Source of the DNA: Bin87 sp964347975 | GTDB lineage: Bacteria > Chloroflexota > Dehalococcoidia > Lucifugimonadales > UBA3495 | Direction: 5' to 3' | Length of the DNA: 64,000 bases | Assembly (NCBI GenBank): GCA_964347975.1 | Contig: CAYGAY010000008.1 | Span: forward strand, 41,675-105,674 | In this document: piece by piece, positions 17,317-26,492 of the stretch | Numbering within the stretch: position 1 is the stretch's first letter | How the letters are laid out: each line of letters starts with the position of its first letter | Made by a program: the position numbers and the translations under genes | The notes under the pieces: model-generated | The model's input: only the letters and a program-made list of their open reading frames with translations | The model's database searches: none | What the model was told of the DNA's origin: nothing

Positions 17317-18117
17317 TCACTGACGGTGGCCGGTGGACATCAGAACCGGAGCGGCGCCATCCGGGACGTACAAAGGGCCGGCCGCGTCCTCCGGTCCACC
17401 CCGACGCAATTCGCTCAATCGCTCCAGTCCCCGACGGGTATCGCTGGCGACGCGGGCGGGATGCCACATCCGGACGCGCCGTTTGAACGACCAGTAGGTG
17501 AACTCATACCAGCCGGCCAGAGATATAGTTTCCGGGTCATCACCCCATTGCCCGACGGTCTCCGCCAGGAATTGGCCCGCAAGTTCGGCGCGGTTCGCGC
17601 CGTACAGGTGCTGGCAGGCTTCCTCAACCACCTTTTCGCTGTCCCCGTAGCAACGGGCTATGCGGCTCTTCCGAATGTTCTCTTCCACCGCCAGTTGCAG
17701 AGCCTCTTCCACCACCACTCCGTACCAAAAGTTGAGGTGGGCTGTGTACCGGTACGGGCCCACCAACCGGCGGAACTGATCGGCGCTGAGGTTCCCGGGC
17801 AGCCGGCCAAGAAAGAGCAGCCTCTCAAGTTCTTCGGCAGGGATAACATCAGGGATGGCCAAGCACAGCCGTTGGGCCAGCGTTAGCCAATCCAAAGCCT
17901 CGCCGCCGATTATGTAATGCCAACGGCGCCCGGACACCACTTCGTCCGGCAACTCCCATTCGCCGATGGCGCGCAGCACGGCAATGTGCCATGGCTCGAC
18001 ACGCTGGGCGCGGGCTTGCAGGCGTTCGACGGCATCTTGGGCGGCGGGAAGCTGATCCGCAGCGTCGGGTCCGGTAAAGACCAGCGCAGCGGCGCATCGA
18101 TCAACGGCGCTACTCAT
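17317..18117 (-). CDS. Unrecognised protein coupled to polX
   Basis: 266 residues, no family recognised. It is soluble, rich in Trp and Arg, probably helical, with the central segment LVGPYRYTAHLNFWYGVVVEEALQLAVEE and a C-terminal WYEFTYWSFKRRVRMWHPARV. Its ATG overlaps the polX stop in an ATGA, so the two genes are translationally coupled. That suggests a role linked to PolX or DNA repair, which is inference from position only. No signal peptide or membrane segment. Confidence 0.75.
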   Translation of the reverse strand: MSSAVDRCAAALVFTGPDAADQLPAAQDAVERLQARAQRVEPWHIAVLRAIGEWELPDEVVSGRRWHYIIGGEALDWLTLAQRLCLAIPDVIPAEELERLLFLGRLPGNLSADQFRRLVGPYRYTAHLNFWYGVVVEEALQLAVEENIRKSRIARCYGDSEKVVEEACQHLYGANRAELAGQFLAETVGQWGDDPETISLAGWYEFTYWSFKRRVRMWHPARVASDTRRGLERLSELRRGGPEDAAGPLYVPDGAAPVLMSTGHRQ

Positions 18118-19910
18118 GAACCTGATTCCGAAACCCTGGACGCGACCATGGCGTCAAAGCGAAGCGTTCGCTGGGCTTTGGGAGACTGGAGCCAGGCCAG
18201 GAACTCGCCAGCCGGATACGTGTTGAGGACATGCTCCGGGCCGCACTGAGCCCGCCGCGCTACGGCGATGCCGAATCGCCGGTTGGTCAGGCCGTCAGTA
18301 TGGTGAGAGTCCGTGTTGATCACCAGGGGCACTCCCAACTCCCGGGCACGGGCGGCATTGGTGTCTTTCAAATCCAACCGTTCCGGAGCGGCGTTGATTT
18401 CCATGGCCGTTCCGGTGTCACGGGCGGTTTGGAGCAGGGCTTCGATATCGAAATCCACCGGGTCGCGGCGACCCAGCAGTCGGGCTGAAGCGTGGCCGAT
18501 GGCGGTGACGTGAGGGTTCTCCATAGCGCGGGTGATGCGCCGGGTCATCGTGTCGCGGTCCTGGCTCATGGCGTTATGCACCGAGGCGATCACCCAATCC
18601 AGCATGGACAGCACATCATCGGGGAAGTCCATCGCTCCGTCGGCTCGGATGTCCACCTCGGAACCGCAGAGGATGACCATGTCATAACGATCCTGCAAGC
18701 TCCGGAGGACTTCGGTTTGCCGAGCGAGCCGATCCGGGGTCAGACCGTTGGCAACTCCCAGCCCCTGCGAGTGATCCGTCAGCGCCATGTATTGGTATCC
18801 CATATCGGCAACGGCGGCTACCATTTCTTCCAGGGAGAATTTTCCGTCGCTCCAGTCACTGTGGAGGTGCAGGTCGCCCTTCAGATCGGATTCGGTCACC
18901 AAGTCGGGCAGATTGCCGGACCGTGCCAGATCCAGTTCGTCGGCGCCCCGCCGCAACTCCGGCGGAATCCAGGGCAGTCCCAAGCGGGCGTAGAAAGATA
19001 CTTCGTCCGGGAACCGTTCAACCTCGCCGCTTTCCATTACGGTGATACCGTACTCGTTCAAGGACAGTCCTTGCCGGTTGGCGTAGTCGCGCAGACGGAT
19101 GTTGTGCTGTTGACTGCCGGTGAAATACTGGAGCATTGCGCCCAGGCTGTCGGGATCTCCGGCACGGAGGTCGATCTGGATGCCCGGGTCAACGACCACG
19201 GACGTTTTGGCGTCGCCATGCGCCAACACCTCGCGAACGGCCGGCAAGGAAGCCAACGCCGGCCCGGTTTCGGAAGGGTTGTCGGAGATCGCTATCAGGT
19301 CCAGATCACCGATGGTTTCCTCCCACCGGCGAAGAGAACCGGCCGGGGTCAGGCTCACCAGGCCTGGGCAGGCATCAAACAACTGGGCCGACACCGCGGC
19401 GCACGTCTCAGATGCAATTCCCAGGGGAGTCCGGTCGGACCGCATCCGTTGGGCGCGTATGTGGCGCAGGATGTTTTCGACGGAACGCTTGCCCATCCGG
19501 GGCAGTTGGGCCAATCGTCCGTCCCGCGCCGCCTGTTCCAGCTCGGCCACCGATCCGATGCCTAGTTCATCGACGACTGCCTTGACGGTCTTCGGACCCA
19601 TTCCCGGAACTTCAAGCAACTCCAGTACGTTGGGCGGCAATTCCTCGGCGAGGCGGTCGTAAGCGGCGACATGGCCGGTGGCGACGTACTCCTGCACCTT
19701 TTCGCTGATAGCCTTGCCAACGCCCGGTATCTTGCGGAGGTCGCCCCCCGCCGCCGCGGCAGCGGCCAGTGACCAACTCAGCTGTTCTATCGTATTGGCG
19801 GCCCGCTGGTAGGCGCGGATCTTGAACACCGAATCGCCTTTGATCTCCAGCATCGCGGCCATGTTGTTGAACAGCCGGACAATTTCATCGTTGCTGATCG
19901 GGGTAGTCAT
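18114..19910 (-). CDS. polX: PolX-family DNA polymerase/3'-5' exonuclease (PolX core plus PHP)
   Basis: 598 residues. Order: HhH region with KIPGVGKAISEKV and LEVPGMGPKTVKAV (about 60-115), nucleotidyltransferase palm with GSLRRWEETIGDLDLIA and IQIDLR, then a PHP domain with DLHLHSDWSDG, ALTDHS, GSEVDIRADG, ASVHN, IGHASAR and INTDSHHTD (about 340-570). Bacterial PolX fills short gaps in base-excision repair and its PHP domain acts as a metal-dependent exonuclease. The palm keeps DLD. A GTG three codons upstream (19919) is an alternative start. Confidence 0.93.
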   Translation of the reverse strand: MTTPISNDEIVRLFNNMAAMLEIKGDSVFKIRAYQRAANTIEQLSWSLAAAAAAGGDLRKIPGVGKAISEKVQEYVATGHVAAYDRLAEELPPNVLELLEVPGMGPKTVKAVVDELGIGSVAELEQAARDGRLAQLPRMGKRSVENILRHIRAQRMRSDRTPLGIASETCAAVSAQLFDACPGLVSLTPAGSLRRWEETIGDLDLIAISDNPSETGPALASLPAVREVLAHGDAKTSVVVDPGIQIDLRAGDPDSLGAMLQYFTGSQQHNIRLRDYANRQGLSLNEYGITVMESGEVERFPDEVSFYARLGLPWIPPELRRGADELDLARSGNLPDLVTESDLKGDLHLHSDWSDGKFSLEEMVAAVADMGYQYMALTDHSQGLGVANGLTPDRLARQTEVLRSLQDRYDMVILCGSEVDIRADGAMDFPDDVLSMLDWVIASVHNAMSQDRDTMTRRITRAMENPHVTAIGHASARLLGRRDPVDFDIEALLQTARDTGTAMEINAAPERLDLKDTNAARARELGVPLVINTDSHHTDGLTNRRFGIAVARRAQCGPEHVLNTYPAGEFLAWLQSPKAQRTLRFDAMVASRVSESGS

Positions 19911-19960
19911 GCTCCACACGATACCACCAGCCTCACGGGGCGGGCAAGACAGTACAAGGG

Positions 19961-20165
19961 CTCATACATGCCCACTTTAACCGGTCATTCCACGACCGCC
20001 GCAGGCGGGCGATGGAATCTCGTTCCGGCGGTCGCCGCTTTCTGTTGCGAGAGCCTTGACGGAACGGCCATTGTTACGCCAGCGAGATTGCCGCCCCCGT
20101 ATCAAAGCCGGCCCCGTGCCTGACACGGGGTACGGGGTCGCAATGACAAAGTGGGTACGCGTGAG
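19961..20165. mobile_element. MITE-like intergenic repeat, copy 1 (inverted)
   Basis: The ends are inverted repeats of the form CTCATrCgTaCCCACTTT. The body carries a GC-rich hairpin (GCGATGGAATCTCGTTCC region). Compared with copies at 26535 and 30412 it carries an extra hairpin (CCCCGTGCC...GGCACGGGG) near the right end. About 90 percent identical to copy 2 over the shared part, by eye. Confidence 0.7.
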
Positions 20166-20181
20166 GGTACAAGCGTCCGGT

Positions 20182-20210
20182 TTGACGTTGATAGGTACTC
20201 CCGATACGAT
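20182..20210 (+). promoter_or_regulatory. Promoter upstream of the MBL gene
   Basis: TTGACG (20182-20187), 17-base spacer, TACGAT (20205-20210). The leader to 20355 is about 140 bases and holds a 40-codon frame (20220-20342) ending 12 bases before the MBL start, which might be a leader peptide but has no ribosome site. Confidence 0.5.
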
Positions 20211-20354
20211 GTAAAGGCCATGCGCAGCCCTTCCGCTCTTATCGCCGTCTCCACACCGACGCTGCCCGGCGCGTTGGCTGACTTGATTTTGCCGGGCTCT
20301 GCCGGCGCGCGCCGCGTAAATCCCCGCCCGCCGGAGAACTGACGGTAGCTTGCA

Positions 20355-21041
20355 ATGGACATCTACTGGTTGGGACACGCCTGTTTCCGGCTCCGGTCGG
20401 CGAACTCCGGCCTCTCCATTCTCACCGACCCATATCCCTCAGGTATCGGCGGACTGGGCGTGCGCATGGACCCGAGGCAGATCGTGGACGTGGCCGCAGT
20501 TACCATCAGCCACGACGCCCCCCTGCACGACGGCGCCGGCGACCTGGATGGCCGACCCCGTGTTTTCGATGCCCCCGGCGAGTATGAGTTTCAGGGTATT
20601 ACTATCCGGGCGGTGATGACGCCCCTGTCAGAGGGCACGCCCCGCAGCCGGCGCAACGTGGCTTACGCTATAACTATCGACGGTATCTGCATCTGTCACC
20701 TGGGCAACATCAATCAGCCATTGACCGCCCCGCAGATCGATCTAATCGGCCCAACGGACGTCGTACTGGCCCCGGCCGGAGGTTCCGACCACGATTTGCT
20801 GCCCTACCGGGCCATTAACCAGACGGCGCAACAGCTGGATGCCCGTTGGCTGATCCCCATGCACTATCGAGGCCCCGGCGAGCCTTCTGCCGTGGAACCG
20901 GACGGCGCCGGCGCATTTCTGCGCGAGTTGGGCGTGGCCGACGGGACCTTGCAACCACAGGGCCGGATGCAGGTCACGCGGAACAACCTTCCGCCAACGC
21001 TGCAAATCGGATTGTTGACGCCACAATACCGAACGCAGTAA
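20355..21041 (+). CDS. Metallo-beta-lactamase fold hydrolase
   Basis: 228 residues of the UlaG-like branch. It opens DIYWLGHACFRLRS and continues ILTDPYP and an ISHDAPLHD motif in place of the usual THxHxDH, so the HxH-type zinc site is altered: Asp and His remain but the canonical pattern is reduced. Later VFDAPGEYEF, HLGN and a C-terminal PMHY keep family positions. The same variant is seen in small archaeal-like MBL proteins of unknown substrate. It may be a weak hydrolase or a non-catalytic relative. Confidence 0.8.
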   Translation: MDIYWLGHACFRLRSANSGLSILTDPYPSGIGGLGVRMDPRQIVDVAAVTISHDAPLHDGAGDLDGRPRVFDAPGEYEFQGITIRAVMTPLSEGTPRSRRNVAYAITIDGICICHLGNINQPLTAPQIDLIGPTDVVLAPAGGSDHDLLPYRAINQTAQQLDARWLIPMHYRGPGEPSAVEPDGAGAFLRELGVADGTLQPQGRMQVTRNNLPPTLQIGLLTPQYRTQ

Positions 21042-21076
21042 CGGGAAACCTCAACTCCCACACCGGAGGCTCGGTG

Positions 21077-21082
21077 TATAAT
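21077..21082 (+). promoter_or_regulatory. -10 element for the CocE-like gene
   Basis: TATAAT with no good -35. Transcription would start about 16 bases before the ATG at 21105, just ahead of GGGAGGTG, so it rules out the in-frame ATG at 21081. Confidence 0.4.
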
Positions 21083-21104
21083 GCCGCCACCGGGAGGTGA
21101 CGCC

Positions 21105-22871
21105 ATGCCAGACTTGATGGGGCCATACACCGCAATCCGCAATGAATTCAACTTGCCCGTAACGATGCGCGACGGCGTCACCCTGCATGCCGACGTATAT
21201 CGACCTGACGTAGCGGAACCGTTCCCGGCACTGCTCCAGCGCACGCCCTACGACAAGTCCCAAGGGCGGACCGGAAGCCTGGACGTCATACGCGCGGCTT
21301 CCCACGGATATGCCGTGGTGATTCAGGACACCCGAGGCCGCTACACCTCCGAGGGAGAGTTCTATCCGTTCCTGGACGAGCCTGACGACGGCTACGACAC
21401 GGTGGCCTGGTGCGCCGATCAGCCCTGGAGTTCGGGCAAGGTAGGAATGTTCGGGCGTTCCTACGTGGGAGCGACCCAGTGGTTATGCGCTATCACCAAT
21501 CCTCCAGCCTTGACGTGCATCGCTCCCGGCATCACGGCCTCGGACTATTACGAGGGCTGGACCTATCAGGGCGGCGCGCTGGCCTGGGGCTTTGCCCTGT
21601 CCTGGACGATGCGGCAACTCACCATGGCCAACATGGATGCCATTGGCCGCCGCCATGAGGTGCCCGACGGGACCCGCGGCGCGCTGCTGGCCGCGTTCAA
21701 CGAACTGGACTGTACCTTCCGGCACCAGCCCGTTGTGGACTTGCCTCATCTCAAGGAGCCGTTGGCCGGCTATCTCTACGACTGGATTCGCCACTCGTCC
21801 AGCGATGACTATTGGAAACGCTGGCGCATCGAAGAGCATTATCCGCACATCACCACGCCGGCGTTGCACATGGGCGGCTGGCACGATATTTTCCTGCTGG
21901 GAACCCTGCGAAACTTCGTCGGTATGCGCGCCCAGGCGGAGGACGCCACGGCGCGAGACGGGCAGCGGCTTATCGTCGGCCCCTGGCACCACGGGCCCTT
22001 TGGAGAAACTTCCGGCGAGTTCTTTTTCGGGTTGGGCGCCGCCGGACCGGCCATTGACACCGACGGCATCCAGTTGCGCTGGTTTGATCATTGGCTGAAG
22101 GACCAACAAAACGGCACCGATCCGGATCCGGAAAAGATCGGCCCGCCGGTGCGCATTTTCGTGATGGGAGCGAACGAGTGGCGCGATGAGCAGGAATGGC
22201 CCCTGGCGCGAGCGCAGTACGCGGACTACTACCTCCACAGCGGCGGGAAAGCCAACACCTCATCTGGAGACGGGTCTCTGTCCGTGGATGCGCCCCGGGA
22301 TGAAGCGCCGGACGTGTTCCTCTACGATCCCCGTGATCCGGTACCTACCAGGGGAGGCCCTCTCTGTTGCGGCCCGGTCTTTGTGCCGGGCGGCGCATAC
22401 GACCAGCAGGAAATAGAAACCCGCAACGACGTGCTGTGTTACACAACGCCAGCCCTGTCTGATGACCTGGAAGTCACCGGACCAGTTACGGTGACCCTGT
22501 TTGCAAGCACCACGGCGGCTGATACAGACTTCACGGCCAAACTGGTGGACGTGGAACCGTGTGGAGCGGCCCGCAGCCTTTCCGACGGGATTATCCGGGG
22601 CCGTTACCGACTCGGCACCGACGCGGCTCGACCGGCGAACCCGGGAGAAGTCGCAGAGTACACCATCGACCTGGTGGCAACCAGCAACGTGTTCAAGGCG
22701 GGCCATCGTATCCGGTTGGAAATCAGCAGCAGCAACTTCCCTCGTTTCGACCGCAACTTCAACACCAGCGCCGACCCGTGGTCGGCAACCGAGTGCGTTC
22801 CTGCCATCCAGACTGTTCACCACGATGGGCAATATTCTTCACGGGTACGTTTGCCCGTCATCCCGGCGTAG
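21105..22871 (+). CDS. CocE/NonD-family serine hydrolase
   Basis: 588 residues of the X-Pro dipeptidyl-peptidase S15/CocE family, alpha/beta hydrolases acting on esters or acyl-amide bonds. It has MRDGVTLHADVYRP near the N terminus, QDTRGRYTSEGEFYPF, the nucleophile elbow GRSYVGATQW, the GPWHHGPFGE His region and a C-terminal jelly-roll domain (about 370-585; SDDLEVTGPVTVTLF, GHRIRLEISSSNFPRFDRN). GGGAGGTG lies before the ATG at 21105. No signal peptide, so it is cytoplasmic. Confidence 0.9.
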   Translation: MPDLMGPYTAIRNEFNLPVTMRDGVTLHADVYRPDVAEPFPALLQRTPYDKSQGRTGSLDVIRAASHGYAVVIQDTRGRYTSEGEFYPFLDEPDDGYDTVAWCADQPWSSGKVGMFGRSYVGATQWLCAITNPPALTCIAPGITASDYYEGWTYQGGALAWGFALSWTMRQLTMANMDAIGRRHEVPDGTRGALLAAFNELDCTFRHQPVVDLPHLKEPLAGYLYDWIRHSSSDDYWKRWRIEEHYPHITTPALHMGGWHDIFLLGTLRNFVGMRAQAEDATARDGQRLIVGPWHHGPFGETSGEFFFGLGAAGPAIDTDGIQLRWFDHWLKDQQNGTDPDPEKIGPPVRIFVMGANEWRDEQEWPLARAQYADYYLHSGGKANTSSGDGSLSVDAPRDEAPDVFLYDPRDPVPTRGGPLCCGPVFVPGGAYDQQEIETRNDVLCYTTPALSDDLEVTGPVTVTLFASTTAADTDFTAKLVDVEPCGAARSLSDGIIRGRYRLGTDAARPANPGEVAEYTIDLVATSNVFKAGHRIRLEISSSNFPRFDRNFNTSADPWSATECVPAIQTVHHDGQYSSRVRLPVIPA

Positions 22872-23014
22872 CCGTGGCCCGGTACGGCTGTCTGGCGCTG
22901 GCGGTAATCGTCGCCACAGCGCTGCTGTTTTTTATCGTGTACCTGTGGTCGGGATGGCTGAACCGCCCCGTGGGGCACAGCCCGCCGGTGGCGGCGAACG
23001 GCGCGGCTGTCGAG

Positions 23015-23043
23015 TTGCGTCTTGACAACCGGATTGCTACAAT
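23015..23043 (+). promoter_or_regulatory. Promoter for tRNA-Trp
   Basis: TTGCGT, 17-base spacer, TACAAT, with TGC just before the -10. The predicted start is a few bases ahead of the tRNA at 23054. Confidence 0.55.
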
Positions 23044-23053
23044 AGTAGGCCAT

Positions 23054-23127
23054 ACCGGCGTGGTGTAATGGTAACGCATCGGTCTCCAAAACCGAAAATG
23101 TGGGTTCGATTCCTGCCGCCGGTGCCA
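23054..23127 (+). tRNA. tRNA-Trp (anticodon CCA)
   Basis: Perfect acceptor stem ACCGGCG with CGCCGGT, anticodon stem TCGGT with ACCGA around CTCCAAA, and a T arm with TTCGATT. The 3-prime CCA is encoded. The D arm is short. Confidence 0.92.
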
Positions 23128-23411
23128 CTTCATCCCTGATTTGAGCAGGGATTTTTAGGCGTTCCGGCAGTCTTCCGGATCCCACCTGTCCGGCGATTTC
23201 CCCCGGTCATAGATTTTCGCCCGATCTTCATACGGGGCGCCGCGCCGGGATGCCAGCGAAGATCAGACTGCCTTCCGCCGTCAGTGCCCTGCGGCATTCC
23301 CTTATCCAACGAAGTCGCGTAGTTTCGGGGCAGAACCATGTACAGTATCGGACATCAGGAAGGGCAACCGGGCCGCCACCGGCAGCGTACCCACACGGAG
23401 GACAGCAGGCA

Positions 23412-23876
23412 ATGAGTTTGGAGGACATCGAACGCAGGCTCCGCGCCTTGGAAGACGTTGAGGAGATCAAGCGGCTCAAAGCACTTTACTGCACCTACTG
23501 CGACGACAATTACCGCGCCGATAAGATCGCCAGCCTGTTCGTTGAGGACGCGGTTTGGGACGGCGGCATAAGGGGCCGGGCAGAAGGACGAGACGGCATC
23601 CGCGAGTTTTTCGTCAACGCTTCGAACCGGCTGCCTTTCGCCATTCACATGGTCATGAACCCCATCATCGAGGTTGACGGGGACACCGCCACCGGCATCT
23701 GGTACCTGTTTCAGGCGTGTACTTACGCCGACGGCGACCGGGCGGTTTGGGGTTCGGCGAGGTACGACGAAGAGTACGTGAGGGTAGATGGCGTCTGGAT
23801 GTTCAAGCGCCTGAAATTGACGTCCCATTTCTGGACCCCCTTCGATGAAGGGTGGGCCAAAGCTCAGTTCGTGTAG
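23412..23876 (+). CDS. SnoaL/NTF2-like protein
   Basis: 154 residues. A coiled N-terminal helix (LEDIERRLRALEDVEEIKRLKALYCTYCDD) leads into an NTF2-like cone fold: LFVEDAVWDG, GRDGIREFFVNAS, HMVMNPIIEVDGDTATGIWYLF, and a YDEEYVRVDGVWMFKRLKL end. Members bind or isomerise small cyclic ligands, for example the aromatic-ring hydroxylase partner and polyketide cyclase groups. The position 38 bases before an HpaB-like monooxygenase gene suggests a shared pathway. The 280 bases upstream hold only repeat-like sequence. Confidence 0.85.
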   Translation: MSLEDIERRLRALEDVEEIKRLKALYCTYCDDNYRADKIASLFVEDAVWDGGIRGRAEGRDGIREFFVNASNRLPFAIHMVMNPIIEVDGDTATGIWYLFQACTYADGDRAVWGSARYDEEYVRVDGVWMFKRLKLTSHFWTPFDEGWAKAQFV

Positions 23877-23914
23877 GATGGAGTCGGACCCGGTTATCTT
23901 GCGGACGGTGCAGT

Positions 23915-25432
23915 ATGCGTACAGGAGCTGATTACAAAGAGAGTTTGCGCGATGGCCGCGACGTGTGGGTCCTGGGCGAGGGCGCCGTGGCGGACGTAAC
24001 TACGCACCCGGCCACGTCGGGCATGGTAGGGGAGTATGTGGCGTGGTATGACCGCCACTTCGACGCCGATTGGCAGGATATTCTCCTGACCGATCCGGAT
24101 GACAGCGGCGAACGGCGTCCCTGGGCGCTCACTCCTCCAAAAACGCCCGATGAACTGAGACGCTTAGGGAAAGAGATCAGCGCCGTCCATTTCGTGACCG
24201 GTGGGAACATGACCCACACCCCGGGTTACGGCGCATTCATTTCTCTGGGGTTGTTGAATGTCATGAAGCGTCTGGAGCACTCCTCTGAAGATATTCAGAA
24301 GGCCGAGGAGTACCGGGAATATATATCCCGGAGCGGCCGGTTTCTCACCTACGCCGGCGGCGGCCCGCTGATCGGCGCTCGGCTCCGACCGGACGAGAGC
24401 GAGCGGGTGGCGCTCCGTCTGGTTAGCGAAACCGCCGACGGCATCGTGATAAGCGGCAAAATCCAGATGCACACCAGCACCCCTTTCGCAGAAGATCTGC
24501 TGATCAGCACCCGGAATGATATGCCGCCCGGCAGCGGGCGGCACTTGTGGTTTGTAGTTCCCGTGAACGCGCCCGGCCTGCGAGTGGTGTCGCGCCGAAT
24601 GGCTGCCAGGCACAATAATTCGTTCCTGTCGCCACTGAGCAGCCGTTTTGATGAACTGGATTCCATGGTGTGGCTGGAGGACGTTTTCATTCCCCGCTCT
24701 CGCGTTTTCACCGGGGAACCCCCGGAACGAAACCGGCGCCAATCGCTGGTGTGCTGGATGCTCTGGCATCACTGCTACGGCTGGCTGGCCAAAGCCGAAC
24801 TGAGTTTGGGTATCGCCCTGGCCTTGGCTGAAATCATGGGCCTCAAGTCCAATCCTCAGACTGTTGAGCAGCTATCCGAGATGACCGTCAACGTCCAGAC
24901 CACGCGCACTTGTCTCACGGCGGCGGAACTGGACACGGAGCCGACGGCCAGCGGGTATATCCTGCCCAACCAGCTTCACGTGGCCGCGGCGGGGGTGAAT
25001 ATTCTCAAGGTGCGCCAGCGTATGGGCGAGTTGCTGCGGAGCCTTCCTGGTTCCTCCTTGATTAACGCACCTGCCGATACCGACTTCGCTGACCCCAAAA
25101 TGGCTGCCGAGCTGGAAGATTCCTTTGGCGGCGGCGGCTACACAGCGATGCAACGGGCGGCGCTGCTGCAACTGGCCTGGGACCAGGTTTCGTCGAGTTT
25201 AGACGGGAGAGAGGCAGCCTTTGAGATGCACGCCAGCGGCGGTTTGGACGCATGGCGCAGCCAAGTGGCATCCTGGTTTGACCGCTATAACGAGTTGGCA
25301 AATGGCGTACACCAGTTTGTCCGGACGGACCTGCCATCTATGGACCTCTCCGGCTTGCAAGAGGCGGCGGGGCCGCCCCGTCGAATCCCCCAAGTCAACG
25401 CTCAGACGCTCAACCCCCAGGCCGCAAATTAA
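23915..25432 (+). CDS. HpaB-like flavin-dependent aromatic monooxygenase
   Basis: 505 residues of the 4-hydroxyphenylacetate 3-monooxygenase large-component family (acyl-CoA dehydrogenase-like fold, FADH2-dependent). It starts RTGADYKESLRDGRDVWVLGEGAVADVTTHPAT and has DVFIPRSRVF at the middle-domain end and HHCYGWLAKAELSLGIALALAE in the C-terminal helical domain. It needs a flavin reductase (HpaC-type), which is absent here. The 4-hydroxybutyryl-CoA dehydratase branch is excluded by lack of its Cys cluster. A TTG-led extension to 23852 is unlikely because it overlaps the previous gene. Confidence 0.85.
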   Translation: MRTGADYKESLRDGRDVWVLGEGAVADVTTHPATSGMVGEYVAWYDRHFDADWQDILLTDPDDSGERRPWALTPPKTPDELRRLGKEISAVHFVTGGNMTHTPGYGAFISLGLLNVMKRLEHSSEDIQKAEEYREYISRSGRFLTYAGGGPLIGARLRPDESERVALRLVSETADGIVISGKIQMHTSTPFAEDLLISTRNDMPPGSGRHLWFVVPVNAPGLRVVSRRMAARHNNSFLSPLSSRFDELDSMVWLEDVFIPRSRVFTGEPPERNRRQSLVCWMLWHHCYGWLAKAELSLGIALALAEIMGLKSNPQTVEQLSEMTVNVQTTRTCLTAAELDTEPTASGYILPNQLHVAAAGVNILKVRQRMGELLRSLPGSSLINAPADTDFADPKMAAELEDSFGGGGYTAMQRAALLQLAWDQVSSSLDGREAAFEMHASGGLDAWRSQVASWFDRYNELANGVHQFVRTDLPSMDLSGLQEAAGPPRRIPQVNAQTLNPQAAN

Positions 25433-25467
25433 CGGCAAGGAAGGATTCTAAGGCCGGCAGGTGGCAT

Positions 25468-26250
25468 ATGGGTCAGATGGACGGAATGGTTGCTATCGTC
25501 ACCGGCGCCAGCCGGGGACTGGGGCGAGCCATTGCCAGGGAATACGCCAGGGAAGGCGCGAGCGTGGTCATCTGCGCCCGGAGCCCATCCCCAACCGGGT
25601 TGACCGGGACACTGGACGAAACGGCGAACGACATCAGGAACGCCGGCGGGGATGTCCTGGCAATATCCTGTGACGTTACCAATGCGGATGAGGTCAACCA
25701 AATGGTCCGCCGAGCGTCCGATCGATACGGCAAGATTGACGTGCTGTTCAACAACGCCGGCGCCATGGTGCTGGGTGAGACGATTATGGAAATTGACCCT
25801 GTCCGTTGGGACCAACTGATGCGGGTCAACGTGAGCGGGCCGTATCTTTGCAGCCGAGCCGTGCTTCCGATCATGATGGAGCAGCAGCGGGGCAGCATCA
25901 TCAACATCGGCTCAAGAATGGCCACCGATCCCAACCAGGGCGGCGGCGTCCTCTACAGCGCCAGCAAGGCCGCGGTTCATATGTTCACCTACTGCCTGGC
26001 CGACGAGGTGAAAGACTACAACATCGCTGTCAACGTTCTCAGCCCCGGCGCGCTGCGCAGCGAGGGATCCGCTGCAATCCCGTGGACGCAACGGGATTGG
26101 CACGAGCGCGTAGATCCGAGCGTAGTGGGGCCTTGCGCCGTGTATCTGGCGCTGCAGGACGCCAGCACATTTACCGGCCAATTGGCATTTCGCGCGGACT
26201 TCGGCACAACTTGGGGCCCGGGCGTCGCGGACGGATCGACCGCATCGTGA
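25468..26250 (+). CDS. Short-chain dehydrogenase/reductase
   Basis: 260 residues with a Rossmann TGASRGLGRAIA motif (13-24), NNAGAM, the catalytic Tyr-Lys as YSASK, and the serine step NIGSRM. The acceptor site is unknown. It follows the HpaB-like gene by 35 bases and probably belongs to the same pathway, oxidising or reducing a phenolic product. It converges with nothing; tRNA-Gly lies downstream on the other strand. Confidence 0.9.
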   Translation: MGQMDGMVAIVTGASRGLGRAIAREYAREGASVVICARSPSPTGLTGTLDETANDIRNAGGDVLAISCDVTNADEVNQMVRRASDRYGKIDVLFNNAGAMVLGETIMEIDPVRWDQLMRVNVSGPYLCSRAVLPIMMEQQRGSIINIGSRMATDPNQGGGVLYSASKAAVHMFTYCLADEVKDYNIAVNVLSPGALRSEGSAAIPWTQRDWHERVDPSVVGPCAVYLALQDASTFTGQLAFRADFGTTWGPGVADGSTAS

Positions 26251-26357
26251 ACTGAGACAGATGGCTAACCACCGGCCAACCGCTGGGGTCGCTTCATGTG
26301 GATCTACGGTGAGGAGCCGGTCTCGGCATTCATGGCTCTGACACCGGAAACAAAATC

Positions 26358-26384
26358 AGGCTGGACCACATATGGTTCCAGCCT
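26358..26384 (-). terminator. Terminator for tRNA-Gly
   Basis: Stem AGGCTGGA with TCCAGCCT plus three inner pairs. On the minus strand it is followed by GATTTTGTTT, 16 bases past the tRNA end. Confidence 0.7.
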
Positions 26385-26399
26385 TTCATGCGGCGTAGT

Positions 26400-26474
26400 T
26401 GGAGCGGAAGACGGGATTCGAACCCGCGACCTTCTCCTTGGCAAGGAGACGCTCTACCACTGAGCCACTTCCGC
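26400..26474 (-). tRNA. tRNA-Gly (anticodon GCC)
   Basis: Minus-strand sequence begins GCGGAAGTGGCTCAGTGG, anticodon loop TTGCCAA in a TCTCC/GGAGA stem, T arm GGTTCGAATCC, and encoded CCA. Acceptor stem GCGGAAG pairs with CTTCCGC. Confidence 0.95.
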
Positions 26475-26492
26475 AGAGACTACCGTGTAGTT

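Noticed and set aside
20220..20342. Leader peptide before the MBL gene
   Set aside because: A 40-codon frame follows a good promoter but has no ribosome site, and the sequence overlaps nothing conserved that I know.
22874..23068. GTG-led 64-codon frame with one strong hydrophobic segment
   Set aside because: It runs through the tRNA-Trp promoter and into the tRNA itself, has no ribosome site, and starts right after the CocE stop. The hydrophobic run is probably chance in GC-rich DNA.
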